From Echinometra lucunter (lineage: Eukaryota; Echinodermata; Echinoidea; Camarodonta; Echinometridae), in contig CM057151.1 of NCBI GenBank assembly GCA_029962745.1, positions 32,670,964 to 32,734,963 of the forward strand: a stretch of DNA of 64,000 bases. Reading direction: 5' to 3'. The notes below the pieces were generated by a model that saw only the letters and a program-made list of their open reading frames with translations, ran no database searches and was not told the origin of the DNA. How positions within the stretch are numbered: the first letter of the stretch is position 1; each line of letters starts with the position of its first letter. Below are positions 51,601-63,120 of the stretch, in pieces. A program made the position numbers and the translations under genes.

Positions 51601-54600
51601 ATTCATGAGTGAGTGACCTCGCTCACATCATCAAAGATATAAACAACAAAGAAAAAATGTTTTTTTGAAGATAGCAATGAATGAAAACAAAAAGACATTA
51701 TCAAGAAAAAAACATTCATACTTGCAAGCAAGCACTTGTTCCTTGGTAGTTTGCCCTTGTTGGCGATTTGTGATAGGGATTGAAATCATTTAAGTTGGAT
51801 TTCGAACGACCACTCTACGCTTGCATCGTAATGCACACGTTTCAGTACAGAGCTACATGAATAGGATTTTGGGTACTGAAACGCTACACTTCCTGGTACA
51901 ATGCCACCTCTCGGCAACTGATGAATTTCTAAAACATAACATGACAAGTTACTGATGAAATAGCAAGCAAATGGCGACCTATTTCACTTTATTTGACCTG
52001 GATTTTTTGTTCGGTCCTCATTCAAAGAGGTAGGAGGGGATGATTTGGATTTTTATGAACTGTACAGGCAATACCATTCCTTTAAAAGACAGATGCTTTA
52101 TTGTCTAGTTTCTTTATTGAAATCGGACATTAGGTAGGGTTAATTAAGCCTTTAAAAAGATGGACAGACTGCTTAAGATCTGACTGTGCAAGTAGAGGCA
52201 TAGATACCTATGGCAAAGCTTCCTACTTATCAAAGGGAGCGGAAGATTTGGCGGAAGATTGTGGAGTGGATGCCAACACTCAACCCACCGTTGGAGTGGA
52301 AGGCATATATTAAATAAATTAAGCCTGAGTCGATTCGTTTGAAAACGGTGCGCGATTGTCGCTATTGAGCCCAGCCCTGTTTTGGCTAATTTAAGGTAAC
52401 ATGTCGACAGAGATTTTTCTTCTCGACGACAGCACTAATGGTCATGCAACTGCACTGTCGTTACGACAGGCTCATTATATATAACATAAAAATACTAGCA
52501 TTTTGGAATCATTCAAACAACAAATCTGTCTTGTTGAAATTTGCATAAGTGAAGTAAATTTCACAGATATGGGTACATAGGACCACACACAAATGTAGCA
52601 TAATAATTTTAGGAAGCAGCTCTCACTTCGCTCTTATTATGACATCATCAGCTCCTGTGCATATCACTGTGACATAAAACAATGCAAAACTTCAAAATGC
52701 TTTGACCTTGACTGCGAGACCTGAAATTTGTTCCAACTGATTTGTGTTGCTTCATAACCCGTGTGGACAAGTTTCATGGATTTGGAACAAATACTTTTGA
52801 AACCTTGCGGTTAAGTTTTTGAAACATAATTTAAGTTTATTGACCTCAAATGACCTTCGACCTTGACTTTGTGATCTGTGTTACTTGATAAGCCTTGTGT
52901 ACAAGTTCAATGAAAATTGAAGAACTACTTTTGGAAAGAGAGTACTTCTCAAAATGTGGACACACTATCGCCACGGCCATCAGAAAAGCGGGGCCTATAT
53001 CTAGCTCTTGCTACACAGGCGAGACAAAAACTCAAGGGGGTGGAGCCCCCTGAACCCCTGTCAGGGGCCCTACAGTCCCCGGGCTCTGCCTGTTTGGGTA
53101 TCAGCTCCCCCCCCCTTCAAAAAAAGTCACATAACCCCTGATATGTGCAGGTATGAAAGAGTACATGTATGTGCATGTTTGAGAGCTAGAGTGGGAGAGA
53201 ATAAGTAATGCAAGCAGGTGTTCAGTAAAGGATGCCTGAACTAGGGTTATTCACCAGGGAAAATAGTAATTATTTTTTTTCCGGGGCTACTTTTTGAGCT
53301 CACTCGCCCAAATTTTCTACATTGTATTACTGTTTACATTGGAGCGTATGAGAATTTCTGGGGCTCCTTTTGAATTTACCAGGGCTCTTTTTGGTATTTT
53401 GGGGGCGAATTCGCCCCGCGCCCTCGTTTATTTTTTCCCGTTATTCATAGACAAGTAACAATATATTATTGAGAAACACAGTACCGTACAGGCACCAAAT
53501 ACCGGCCTGGCCCAAGATCCCGGCCCCCTGGGGCAATCTCGCTCATGCTCGCTGTTTAGAACAATCGTAGGCGAAAAACACTTACACACACGTGAACATC
53601 AAACAAATACACAGTAGTGTACGCACTTTTGTCGGCGGCAGTCCCATCGTTTTAGAACAAATCCACTCTAAAACTCGTGTCCTCCGCCTTGTATCGTCAT
53701 TACAACGAAACCTTAAGGGGGGGGGGGGAGTTAAGATGCAAACTCAAAGGAATTATTCTTTTTAAAGGAAAATATGGATGGACATATCTATTTTGCAGGT
53801 ATTTTAGCGAAGCAGAAGGCTTCGGGCAGCGATATGACCAGAAGGTTACGGAAAGACTGTTCTTTTTCCGCTGCCCAAGTGGAGATGGCGCTTTTGTAGA
53901 TCATGCATGTGTTACCGGCCCCCTGTAGTATACAGTATGCATGCGTACTATCGTTGCTATATCGCGTCATCAACATTGTGACAGGCCTCGTGTAATGAAC
54001 GATATTAATTCTTATTTCTTCAGATTTTCAAATCATTAGATAAAATTTCAAAGTTTGCGTCTGTGGAATCAGAATGTAATGGTGAAATATCAATTAATTT
54101 CAAGATTGTTTTATATTCAAATTTAAATATCAATTAGAAAAAAAACTTTGGTAATTGTTAAAAGACCAGTTGCAATGGAGGAATGACCGAGGAAAATTTG
54201 CTATCATGACCTTATACGACCTATAAAAGTTGTGAATTCATATATCTCCTCATTATAATAATGCAAATTTAGAGAAATACTATAAATTAATGGAATTTGG
54301 GCTTATATTTTAATCCTCGCCAGGTGTATGGGGAAAATGCAAGAAGGGTAAAAAAAAAAAAATCACGTCTGCATGATGGATATATTTTGTACTTTGTATA
54401 AAATTTTCTTGCTAAAAATGTAAAACAATATTAAAGATTTTAATTTTTGTGACTGAGATAATTTCCATATCCATCGTAATTTGATACTTCTGTACTGCCG
54501 ATATGCCTCCAAATGAACCATCACATCTCTTCATTCATGTAATTATGCTTATTATTTTAGGTTAATTGATTTTCATTTATTTCCATGGATGTTTCTGGAA

Positions 54601-57600
54601 AAAAAAAAAATTTCCCCATTTACTACTAACGAACAAAATGTTTAACACTGTAACTATATCTAAATGATGTAATTCAAATAAATTGCATGTTTATTCAATG
54701 CAGTTTCAACACATGTACCTGTTTCCCCCCGTAGATCTTTATTTCGATTTGATTCAAAATGCCTCTACTCTTCCAAAAAAGAATTTCACTTCTACATTTT
54801 TTTGTGAGGAACTTGAAACAGTTTATGAGGGATAAATGCAACATTGCATGGTACTGCTAACAACACAAATCAAACTAATTCCAATATCAATTCCGTCAGT
54901 GCTTCAAGTTGAATGAGGACATAGGCATAGGCCTATAGCTAAGGGGGAGGGCATGCACAAGGAGGCCATGACCCCCTTTTGATCAGAGAGTACAAACATT
55001 AAGAGAGAAGAGGATTGGTCTACACTGTTTTAAGATCAACTTTTCAATTAATAGAATTCAAAACTGACAGCGAAAAAGAGATGGACATGAAATAAAACAT
55101 AATTATCTTGATAGCCTAGGTTTCGGTGGAATTTATGCATACTATTATAAATCTGGAATAAAGTTAGGGATGAAAATAAAGTAGAACAAATCCCTTTACC
55201 TATACGCAGTGAGTAACAATACTCTATATAGCTGGTTGGCAAAATTAAGATGCTCCGTACCCCATTTTATTCTATTTTGGTAATTTTCTGATCATCTCTA
55301 CCTTGTCGGAAAATTTGAGAATATAACGACGATGATAAAGGTATATATCAGTGGAGGTGCCTTGGTGTAGGCGCTTGACATGCGCTTGAGCAAGGCATTT
55401 TATCCACATTGCTCTTTTAGCCTAGAAATTTTGATGCAATCGTGTGCACGTTTTTTTTGGGTTTTTTTCAAATAAATGAATAAAAGTATCATCAAGATGA
55501 TTGAAAATAAATACTAGTATAAATACTCGCAACCCGAGGCAAATTGGTAATGATGCTGTTGAAGCAACAGAAGAAGGAAACGAAGAAAAGAATTAAGACT
55601 TTCAAATTTGTATATTTTTCATTTCCAAATGCTACGATCCTTCTTTGTTATATATATTTCATTGAAACTATTTTGTAAATCATGAATTCATCCATCATAT
55701 AGAGATAAATCTTCACTTTTATCTAATTTTACATAGTTTTTTTCTTTACTGAAAAAAAGAATAATTAAGGAAATGAAAACACAATGTGATAAAGCCTTCC
55801 TGTCTATTCACAATAATCCAACACTGGCACATGATCCAGAAAGGTAGAGGAGGTCACTGCCATAGTCTGACACCCCCCCCCCCCCCCCCCCCCCCCGCAA
55901 AAAACCCACAAAAAAAACAAAAGTTAAAACAAAAGTTAAAACAAGCAAACAAGATCATGAATCATAAAAAGGAGATGTAAACTAGATGAATCTTCGACCA
56001 CGCGTGGTCGAACTTTATGCCTCGGCCTTTACCAAATCAGAAATAAATGGCACTTCATATTGATTTATTTTCATTTATACAATGACATCTTTGACCTTGA
56101 CCTTTGACCTTGTGACCCCCAAATCTAATGAGAGCATTGCCCTTTCCATATGCATACATGAGCCAAGTTTGTTGAACCGTCAAATGATTACTGAGTTATC
56201 ACAAGAACGAACCATTTCTATGTGCATAATGACCTCTATGACCTTTGAACTTTGACCTTGAGACCCCCAAATTCTCATCAGATCATTGTCCCTCCCATAT
56301 GCATACCTGTGCCAAGTTTGAGGTTGATCGGTCAAATGGTTGTTGAGTTATGGTGAAAATGAACCATTTCTATGTACATAATGACCTCTCTGACCTTTGA
56401 CCTTTGACCTTGAGACCCCAAAATCGAATGAGATCATTGTCCCACATGCATATCTGTGCCAAGTTTGAAGCCAATCTGTCGAATGGTTCTTAAGTTATCG
56501 CGAGAACGAGCCATTTTTATGTGTATTATTACCTCTATGACCTTGACCTTTGACCTTGAGACTCCAAAATCTAATCAGATCATTGTCCCTCCCATATGCA
56601 TACACGAGCCAAGTTTGAAGTTGATCTGTCGAACGGTTCTTAAGTTATCGCGAGAACGAAAACGGGACGGACGGACGGACGGACGGACAGACGACCCGAA
56701 AACATAATGCCTCCGGCAACCACCTACGGTGGGCGGAGGCATAAAAATATCCGAGTCATAAAACAGAAGAAATCACGATCTTATTGCAACCAAAAACTTA
56801 TCACTCATTAAAAAAAGAAGAAGAAAAAAAAAAAGAGCTTGGCTGCCGCTTCTCTCATATAATCATTTCTGACGAAGATAGTGAGAAGCAAAATTAAAGT
56901 GATTACACAATGGTAATTTTTTTTTGATATATGATCGAGAATAGAATTCTAAGAAGAATAACATTAAAAATTTGATGATTTTCAGTCGAAATCAATGCAT
57001 TTTGGCTAATTTTCTCATATAAAGTCAAGAGTTGACCAAAAAATTTGAGTATGAGGTATGACGTAAAAGTGGGTACCCAGCTTCACGCATTGCAGTTGTG
57101 CTGCGCGCTGGACTGTACAATATGTATTATACCTTGCGCGCATTTTGCTAGAAGTGCGCGACAAGGTACTCACTTTGACGTCATTTTGATGTAAAAGTGG
57201 GTACCCAGTTGAAACTGGGTCACAGCTGAGGGGTCAAAAATATCCTGAAATCTTACATTTGGGGGTTTCCTTGGCAACACGACTTTTTAAAAAACTTAAG
57301 GCAGATGATTTTCTGCTAATAAAATCATGCTCTTTTAAATGAGCTAACATTGTTTCAACATTGGGTACCCCCTTTAAGTACCCCTTTAAGTAAAGATTCA
57401 AACAAAGAATTCAACAATACATGTATGTAGACAAGGCATGCATGCATTCAAAGAAAAAACATAAGTGCATCGGCGCATAGCTTTCATCATTTCTTCAAAT
57501 GCCAAAGTTGCATGAATATCAAAAATTTACACATCAAAATAAGGCCGAGAAATAACATTTCAGACCAAAATAAACATTGCAAAATGAGAAACACACACAA

Positions 57601-59899
57601 ATTCAGAGGAAAACCAATTAACAAACGCAAACATTATAAAAACAAAACAACAACAATAACAACAGTCGCATCGCCGCAGCCATTCAGTGTGTAAAACATA
57701 CAGCCCCGATGTAGGCCGGAATCTGGACCCAGGTAGGCCGGTAACTCACCCCCCATGTAGCTGTGCGCAAATCGATCGCTACTCGAGCGTCGGAGCGCGA
57801 TCACGCAAATGAAACCCAGCATGTTGTAGCGGAGAATTTCGGCTTCATTTCAACACGAAAAAGAGAAAGAAAGGTGAAAGAATACAATTTGTAAGTCAAT
57901 AAAACTGCTTAAGGGGCCAGTATCTGGTGCCTGTACAGTATTTCTGGATTGGCCCACTTTGTATTTGATTTTTGTTCTTCTGTGTAATTTATTGAGGGGG
58001 TTTTGCTGTTGAATTATGGAAATATTTAAAATTTTTCAGCATCAGCAATCCAATAAAGACCTGCTGGAGTGTGCTTTGACTATGAAAAATATATTTACAT
58101 GAAAATGGCCGTTTCCAATGACGAATGACCATCAAGCAATTATTTGCCTGTTAAATAATTTCTATTGGTTATCCCAGGGTAAATTATACTATTTCATTAC
58201 AACAGGTGCTTTATAGTCCCCCCCCCCCCCCCCCTGATGAGGTACCATAATCTAGCTTGAATTTGAAGAACTAAAGGCTTGAAAATTAATAATGAGTATC
58301 TCTCCAATTTTATTTCATGCTTTAGGCAGGAATATATGAGGTATGATGCTTCTGTATAATTTCAATGAGGTCCTAATCCCCATGTGCCCCTTGTAAGCCC
58401 CCAAACCAGAGAAAATGTAAGAGAGAGAATTCACTCCATAGCGTCCTGTAATGTAAGCACAGTGAATCCAGCGGCCCTGCTTCCTTATGTGGCGGCCGTT
58501 TCGCCCCATAGTGTACTACATGTATTTGTGAGTGAAATCGCGAGTAATCCATCTTAGCGCACTCCGTGCACTTTATGATCTTTGTTAGTGATGTGTCATA
58601 AAAAACAATTGGCTTGGAAAAAAAGGCGGGTAAGCAGATTATGGTGCATTTGCAGACCTTCAATGACCATGAACTAAGAAATAAAAGCAACAGCTCCGTG
58701 CAAAATCGATATAATTTATTTGGTGTTTTTAAGTGAATTTTGTGGGTAGATCAGGGCAGGGCTGTACGCAGAAATCCTGGTTTGGGGGGGGGGGGGGGGG
58801 GAAGACGTGTAAAAATTTTCAAAGAAGTACAAATACGAGGGAGCGAAGCGACCGAGCTGATCATGAGGGTGCTTTTGCATTTTTAAAAGCGAAATTGAAG
58901 TGCACACTTTTCGTGGATTTTGTGAAAATTTTCAGTAAAAAAATGTAAGTTTTCAAATTTCGGGGGGGGGGGGGGGGGGGGGGGAAGGGGCAGCCCCCCC
59001 GCCCCCCTGTTGTGTACGGCCATGGATCAGGATGATCGATGAACAAATTTTACAAGCAATTAATCATTGTTTTGCAGAGGTTTGCCTTTTATTTCTTTGT
59101 CCCCATTCTTGCGTCCTTGAGGATTGACCACCAAGGCCAAGGCCAGGAACAGTACTTCGCACCGAGGAAAGGCTATGAACGAGGGCTTCGAGCCCGAGGT
59201 GAGGACAAAGATGGTCCAAAATGATGGTCCAAAAACGGACCCGCACTTGATACCGCATTTTGGTTTTCACGCATTTACATCAAAATTTGGGCTGGCCTTC
59301 GACACCAGGCCCAAAGCTAGATATAAAGGGAGTCTTAAAAGATAAAATACATACTACATACATCACAGTCAAAACACAACTGAAACCAAAACAGATATAT
59401 TGTATGAATTCTATGTCACATAGTTATTGGTCCTCTTACATGAGCACTGTTTCAAGGAACTACTATGGATATTTTCATATCTTTAAAAAGCACCTAGAGA
59501 ATGAACAAGGATCATCAGATTAAATGCAGATGAATTTTTTCAAAATAGAGCAATTTTGTCAGATCAAACCTAACTTCCTATTAATTTTTGGTTTTTAACT
59601 TTTTGAATGGTTATAAAGTGGGACTACTGAAGTCATTCCAAGACACAGAAGTAAATAATAAACGAATGTTCTAAAAATCTTTGTAAAAATATGGAAAATG
59701 ATCAGACCCTATCTTAAGCATATTATCTACATGGATCTTGCCAATACTGCACATGTCCTTTCAAACTAGCTCACTGAGAATCATATGTTATGTGCTTACC
59801 TCTGCCTCTATTATCTCGTCCTCCAAACCCACCACGTCCCATACGATCCTTGTTTTGGGCCTTCTTCACTTCCAGATTTCGCCCATTCATCTGGAAATT
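48521..59899 (-). CDS. hnRNP A/B-type RNA-binding protein, C-terminal part (six exons, introns included in span)
   Basis: Exons 59800-59899, 51227-51304, 50590-50628, 50190-50288, 49146-49256 and 48528-48670 (coding) total 570 nt: 189 residues and TAG. After the first, every junction is phase 1 with GT/AG ends. The order is the last strand of RRM2 (NGRNLEVKKAQ), an RGG box (GGGRGRGRGGYRNGGG), short Gly/Tyr segments, then YNDFGSGYNQQSSSGPMRSG, very close to the M9 transportin-binding PY-NLS of hnRNP A1/A2 (YNDF...GPM), and a Gly/Tyr/Asn-rich tail ending GGGRNY. The family binds nascent RNA and controls splicing, export and stability; the Gly-rich tail mediates self-association. The two RRMs lie beyond 64000 on this strand. 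I give no symbol because A1, A2/B1 and A3 cannot be told apart outside vertebrates. Confidence 0.93.
49146..49256 (-). CDS. hnRNP exon: M9-like nuclear import signal
   Basis: Acceptor tacattag, donor gtaagc. It is 111 nt, phase 1 in and out. It starts GGGYNDFGSGYNQQ, continues SSSGPMRSGGGGGGYSGRSA and ends PYSG. In human hnRNP A1 and A2/B1 the same landmark residues (YNDFG, GPMK, PY) make the transportin-1 PY-NLS. Here the hydrophobic patch, the basic R after GPM and the PY are all kept. This is the strongest orthology evidence in the window. Confidence 0.94.
49560..50000. repeat. Local direct repeat with GAAGAAGCATTTTT and GCATAAATTAGC
   Basis: Two to three diverged copies of a unit of about 110 bp (AAATCGGTCGACAAATAAAC or ATCGTTCCACAAATGAAGG, then AGAAGAAGCATTTTT, then TTTTGCATAAATTAGCA) lie in the hnRNP intron at 49257-50189. 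Confidence 0.65.
50190..50288 (-). CDS. hnRNP exon: Gly/Ser/Tyr-rich repeat
   Basis: Acceptor attgacag, donor gtaggt. It is 99 nt, phase 1 in and out. It codes for repeated GGGSSYGG units (GGYGGGSSYGGGGGSSYGG, then GYGGSSGGGYGGNS). The internal DNA repeat (GGCAGCAGCTATGG twice) points to expansion by slippage. It is low-complexity, tyrosine-spaced sequence of the kind that drives phase separation in this family. Confidence 0.92.
50590..50628 (-). CDS. hnRNP exon: 13-codon Gly-rich microexon
   Basis: Acceptor gttgtctag, donor gtaggt. It is 39 nt, phase 1 in and out, reading DQGGYGGGRFGGG. It is symmetrical and so can be skipped without frame change. It is a plausible alternative exon. Confidence 0.88.
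51227..51304 (-). CDS. hnRNP exon: RGG box
   Basis: The acceptor ttcacattag precedes 51304 and the donor gtgact follows 51227. It is 78 nt, phase 1 in and out. It reads DFGGGYSGGYGGG, then RGRGRGGYRNGGG. Arg-Gly repeats of this sort bind RNA and are arginine-methylation targets in the family. The exon sits 51 bp from an hAT-like insertion. Confidence 0.92.
51356..52437. mobile_element. 1,082-bp hAT-like non-autonomous element
   Basis: The left end TAGTGCCGTCGTCGACAGGC is mirrored by TCTCGACGACAGCACTA on the right. An exact 8-bp target duplication ATGGTCAT flanks it (51348-51355 and 52438-52445). Eight-base duplications and TA-G-G-like short ends mark the hAT superfamily. No transposase frame is present. 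The interior includes a GTGTGTGTGTGTG run (about 51523) and GTCGACA words near both ends. The perfect duplication indicates a fairly recent insertion in the 8.5-kb hnRNP intron. Confidence 0.92.
52438..55880. other. Large hnRNP intron, central part
   Basis: It contains a diverged dispersed repeat (53030-53145, partner of 12460-12545), a short GACCTTGACT tract near 52700-52870 related to the 148-bp array family, a G-run (53717-53728) and A-runs. No exon in phase 1 was found. Confidence 0.45.
55870..55897. repeat. C homopolymer
   Basis: A run of more than 20 C just before the copy-B array element. Confidence 0.95.
55993..56746. mobile_element. Tandem-array element with TTATGCCTC ends, copy B
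   Basis: It has the same 20-bp palindrome (55993-56012), the same left flank AACTAGATGAATC and the same right end GGGCGGAGGCATAAAA as copy A. It has only four units of about 147-150 bp and a (GGAC)n run at about 56667-56687. The difference in unit number between copies shows expansion or contraction after spread. It sits in the large hnRNP intron. Confidence 0.87.
56750..57660. other. hnRNP intron stretch
   Basis: GTAAAAGTGGGTACCCAG occurs at about 57063 and again at about 57192, framing GCGCGC-containing words. Otherwise nothing was seen. Confidence 0.4.
57660..57900. promoter_or_regulatory. CpG-containing stretch in the hnRNP intron, possible internal promoter
   Basis: About 240 bp with many CG dinucleotides (TCGATCGCTACTCGAGCGTCG and CGCGATCACGC areas) in otherwise CpG-poor, AT-rich intron. 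No TATA box was seen. It surrounds the possible alternative first exon at 57750-57822. Confidence 0.35.
57750..57822 (-). CDS. Possible alternative first coding exon of the hnRNP gene
   Basis: On the minus strand ATG at 57822 opens 24 codons plus one base (MLGFICVIALRRSSSDR then FAHSYMG) and meets a strong donor, G then gtgagt, at 57750/57749. It leaves in phase 1, exactly what the RGG-box exon at 51304 needs. Spliced to it, the transcript would make an RRM-less protein with the RGG box, Gly-rich segment and M9 signal. It lies in a CpG-containing stretch. The phase match has a one-in-three chance of being accidental, and the ATG context has no transcript support. It could also be the start of an unrelated gene. 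Confidence 0.35.
57901..58770. other. hnRNP intron stretch
   Basis: A C-run at about 58219-58235. Nothing else is supported. Confidence 0.4.
58783..59000. repeat. G-run repeat unit with GGGAGCGAAGCGACCGAG
   Basis: Two long G-runs (58784-58801 and 58962-58984) frame GAGCGAAGCGACCGAGC and TTTTTAAAAGCGAAATTG. The vocabulary is like that of the dispersed repeats at 5.0 and 27.3 kb. Confidence 0.55.
59001..59799. other. hnRNP intron next to the RRM2-end exon
   Basis: No supported feature. Frames of 60-87 codons here have no domains. Confidence 0.4.
59800..59899 (-). CDS. hnRNP exon: end of RRM2 and linker
   Basis: The acceptor gtcctgcag precedes 59899 and the donor gtaagc follows 59800. It enters in phase 0 and leaves in phase 1. 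It reads NFQMNGRNLEVKKAQNKD, then RMGRGGFGGRDNRGR. The NG-R-LEVKKA core is the last beta strand of RRM2 in the hnRNP A family. This is the most upstream coding exon of the gene that I can find in the window. Confidence 0.9.
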
Positions 59900-60610
59900 C
59901 TGCAGGACTGAGTTAAGACAAACATTATTCAATGAATATCTGGAAAAGTTTTATTACTGCAATAAAACTGGTTCAGTACTTATTGTTTTGACATACCAAA
60001 TACAAATATATATCAGCTGTTTGCTCTGTAAATGCACACTACTGTTTTTCCTCTGATTTTACTTAAAGAAACTGAAAAAGAATATTTATATTACATACAT
60101 AAAAAAAAGAACTAGGCGTGAATCATTTCAATTTTTTTGTAAACAGGGGATCGATGACTTTGCTCCGGCCAAATGCCAGTGCACCACTAAATTAATGGAC
60201 GTTGAAATCGAAGAAAATAATGACTAATGCGGCAGTGATATGACATCCAACGCGACAGTATATGGCCCCAAGGCTGCGCTCAGTAATATCGCTAGGGTAA
60301 TTCACGGTGCTATCTGCTGTGTGTCATCGACTTTTATTTCGGATAGAAAACACTACGGCTTTCACTAATCATCTTTTCATAGTTTTTGCATTGAGAAATA
60401 ATAACAGCCAACAGCATCCCTAAACACTCTTTATTTATCCTGACAATTTCGTGGCTCACAATCACTTCACTATCATGTCAGGATCACTTGCACAGTACAC
60501 CGCATTCTTATTTTCAGCTCTCTCTCTCTCTCAGCTAGCTCAGGACGATCACTTGGCATGCTTCTGTTATTCTGTATATTTTTTTCAATCTCCCTCGTTC
60601 TGTCAGCTCA
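59900..60610. other. hnRNP upstream intron
   Basis: No RRM-coding exon was found here on the minus strand. A CT run (60519-60532) is the only repeat. Confidence 0.4.
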
Positions 60611-60619
60611 TTTGTCGGT

Positions 60620-63110
60620 TACATTTAGAGGAGCAGTTTGTGTGGAATACATGGGCCCAAAACCCCGATTGACAGACAGATGATATATTGTTCTCTTACC
60701 GAGATTATAAACAACCTTTTCCATAAATTTAGCGAACATGGGAATGACCGAAATTGGGCGATAATTTTCCTACATGTTTTATCATCTGCTTTATGAATTG
60801 GGGCGACTCTTGTGCATTTCCACTGGCTAGGTGTAATACCATAACGCAGCAAGTGGTTAAGAATATGTGTTAATCGGGAAGCAATAATGGACACTACGGG
60901 TATAAGAAGCTTTGCTGGTAAATTATCCAGGTCAGTCGCCTATCTATTGGAAGAGTTCGTAATCTATTTCCAATCTCAGCATCTGATACATCCCTAAAAA
61001 CAAAAGGCATTAAAGTCAGGATAAAGGTTTGAAGAGTGTTCCTCTTTTAATCCAGTGGTGAAAGTATCAGGATTTGCCAATGGTTGCATGATATTTATTG
61101 AATGCATTTGATAATTCCTGACCATGAATAATTACCATTCACCTTAATGAAAGAGACTTCAGTTTCAGTATTCTTTACAGGTGCTAGATACTGCATTGTT
61201 TTCCAGACACTTTTTACATCTCGTACTCCAGATTTGATTTTCGTAGGAAAAAAAATCTGTTTTGCTTGACAAATATGGGTTGTCGCATTGTTCCAAGCTT
61301 TTTTATAATTGTCATAATCCTAGTGCTGTGAATTAATCCAGTCCAGGTCCTGGAAACTTCCAGTTTTGGGCTCTGGTCCAGTTCCGCTCCAGTTCCAGTC
61401 AAAAGTTGAGACTGGAAAAAATTCCTGGATTTCATTCCCTTTTAGCGCCAGTCTAATTAGTGTTAATTCAAACTAAGAATTGTAAGAAAAAGGGGGAAAA
61501 CATTTAATTTGTGTGTTCCACTTGCGTCGAAATTACGATGTGTATTCATTTTATATCCTTTTCGAATATCTTTCACGATCAGCATGATAAAATAATACTG
61601 ACAATTTCAATGTGCGATGTATATAAAAAAAACCCCTTAGAATCACTAACTGGTATTAAGAATGAATAAGAATTATGCTAGCTCTGGCTGGATCAACTCT
61701 TGACAATAATGAATGGGAGCGGCAAATATGCGAAACGTGTTTATATGCACTATAATGCCTACGTGGGGGAAAACTACTAGAGACCAATGCACTATTTCAC
61801 AGCTTGCGTACTCATCCCGCAGCTCAGAGATTCCTCATTCCCCACAAATCCACCAACTCCTTGTCTGCGCGTAAGGCAGTTGTCCATACAGCAACTACAT
61901 AAGCAGACGTGTACGTCGCTTACATACACCCTTCATCTCAAATAATCATGCACATTGAGCGTAAGTGTGGAAATACTTTACACTTTTAATACAATCCCCT
62001 ATTCCCCTTGTGGATTTACTCGACTTGACTTGCTTAGCTGGTTTGTTTGAATATCATGGGAAAACAAGGGATACAGGGTGAAGGAAGACAAGTACAGTAT
62101 GTCATCCAAGAGGATTCCTTTTGTTTAATCCTAGTTTTCCGGACTGGTGCATGTTGATCCATCACTGTCAGAATCAGTGAAAGGAAAACTGAACAAGCTA
62201 CTTCTGGATTATCAATTTCATACATAGGATAAAAGTTGATGCTGTTCATATCCCTCCGAAAAGCTTCTTCATCAAAATTCTTCAAATTCCTTCCTGTTTT
62301 ATACTTGCGATTTACAGAATCACCATACCTCAATTTTCCAATTACGCAATATACCATATAATGATCACTTATAGATACTTCAACAACACCACTCTCGCTT
62401 ATTCTTTCTTTACTGCTGCCAAAAATGAGGTCAACTGTGGTGGAATAGTTTCTAGTTATTTGAGTATGTTTACCAATAATTTGTGTGCAATTATATGAAA
62501 CCATAATTTCAAGAAGTTTTTTGTATGCCATGCCATATACAGACCTGCCAACCTCTGGGAATGAAAAATTGTATTCTGTGATCCCCCAAACTGTATTTTC
62601 CCCCCAAAACCTGTATTTTATCAAAAATGCGCACTGCTAGGCCTATGCAGATAAAAAAGAAAACGTATTGAAACACATGTATAATATCTCATAATCTCAT
62701 AATATCGCAAGGTGCTGTGCGGAGCACACCTGGAAGCCGAAGCTCTGGCGGAGCCGATCGTGACCATCCCGTGACCATTCCAAATTATTATTACCACAGA
62801 TTTCATTTCTTCATACATAGATCAAATTATTATTTATAAACATTGTAACACCGCCTCCAAATCTATTTCTATCATGTAAGCTCCGTCGGTATAACAAATT
62901 TCCAATATCGATATACCACTGAAAAAATATCATTAAAACCCGATATATCGATAACGTGTAAAAACAAAACAAAGAACATATATCTGTAGCGATTTTAAAC
63001 ATGCGTGTGTTGGTGATCTTTGGGATGAGGTCATCTTGTATAAGGAGTTTCCCCACTTCCCAGAAGCATAATGTAATTTGCCAAGTTACCCATTTCACCT
63101 CCGTTTCATT
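60620..63110 (-). mobile_element. Decayed non-LTR retrotransposon (jockey/CR1-L2 type), endonuclease and start of RT
   Basis: Going 5' to 3' on the minus strand, the pieces come in the right order for a LINE ORF2. First, RNRFGGGVTMFINNN (62811-62900), an endonuclease glycine strand. Then KLLEIMVSYNCTQIIGKHTQ, the endonuclease loop STTVDLIFGSSKERISESGV and the catalytic SDH in VSISDHYMVY (about 62360-62530). Then a linker (about 61090-61300) with KIKSGVRDVKSVWKTMQYL. Then the reverse-transcriptase start ATDLDNLPAKLL, LTHILNHLLRYGITPSQWK and RVAPIHKADDKT (about 60740-60945). The palm with the YADD box is absent. Stops and frameshifts separate the pieces, so it is dead. A different short repeat (about 62530-62640, GACCTGCCAACCTCTGGGAA on plus) interrupts the endonuclease part. 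It lies in an upstream intron of the hnRNP gene, same strand. Confidence 0.85.
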
Positions 63111-63120
63111 AGCTTTATAT

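Noticed and set aside
53008..53208. Plus frames with PLNPCQGPYSP and similar
   Set aside because: They are part of a dispersed GC-rich repeat that also occurs at about 12460-12545.
62541..62624. N-terminal part of the 196-codon minus frame as part of the LINE endonuclease
   Set aside because: This end comes from a different short repeat inserted in the element. The LINE homology starts only at about 62540.
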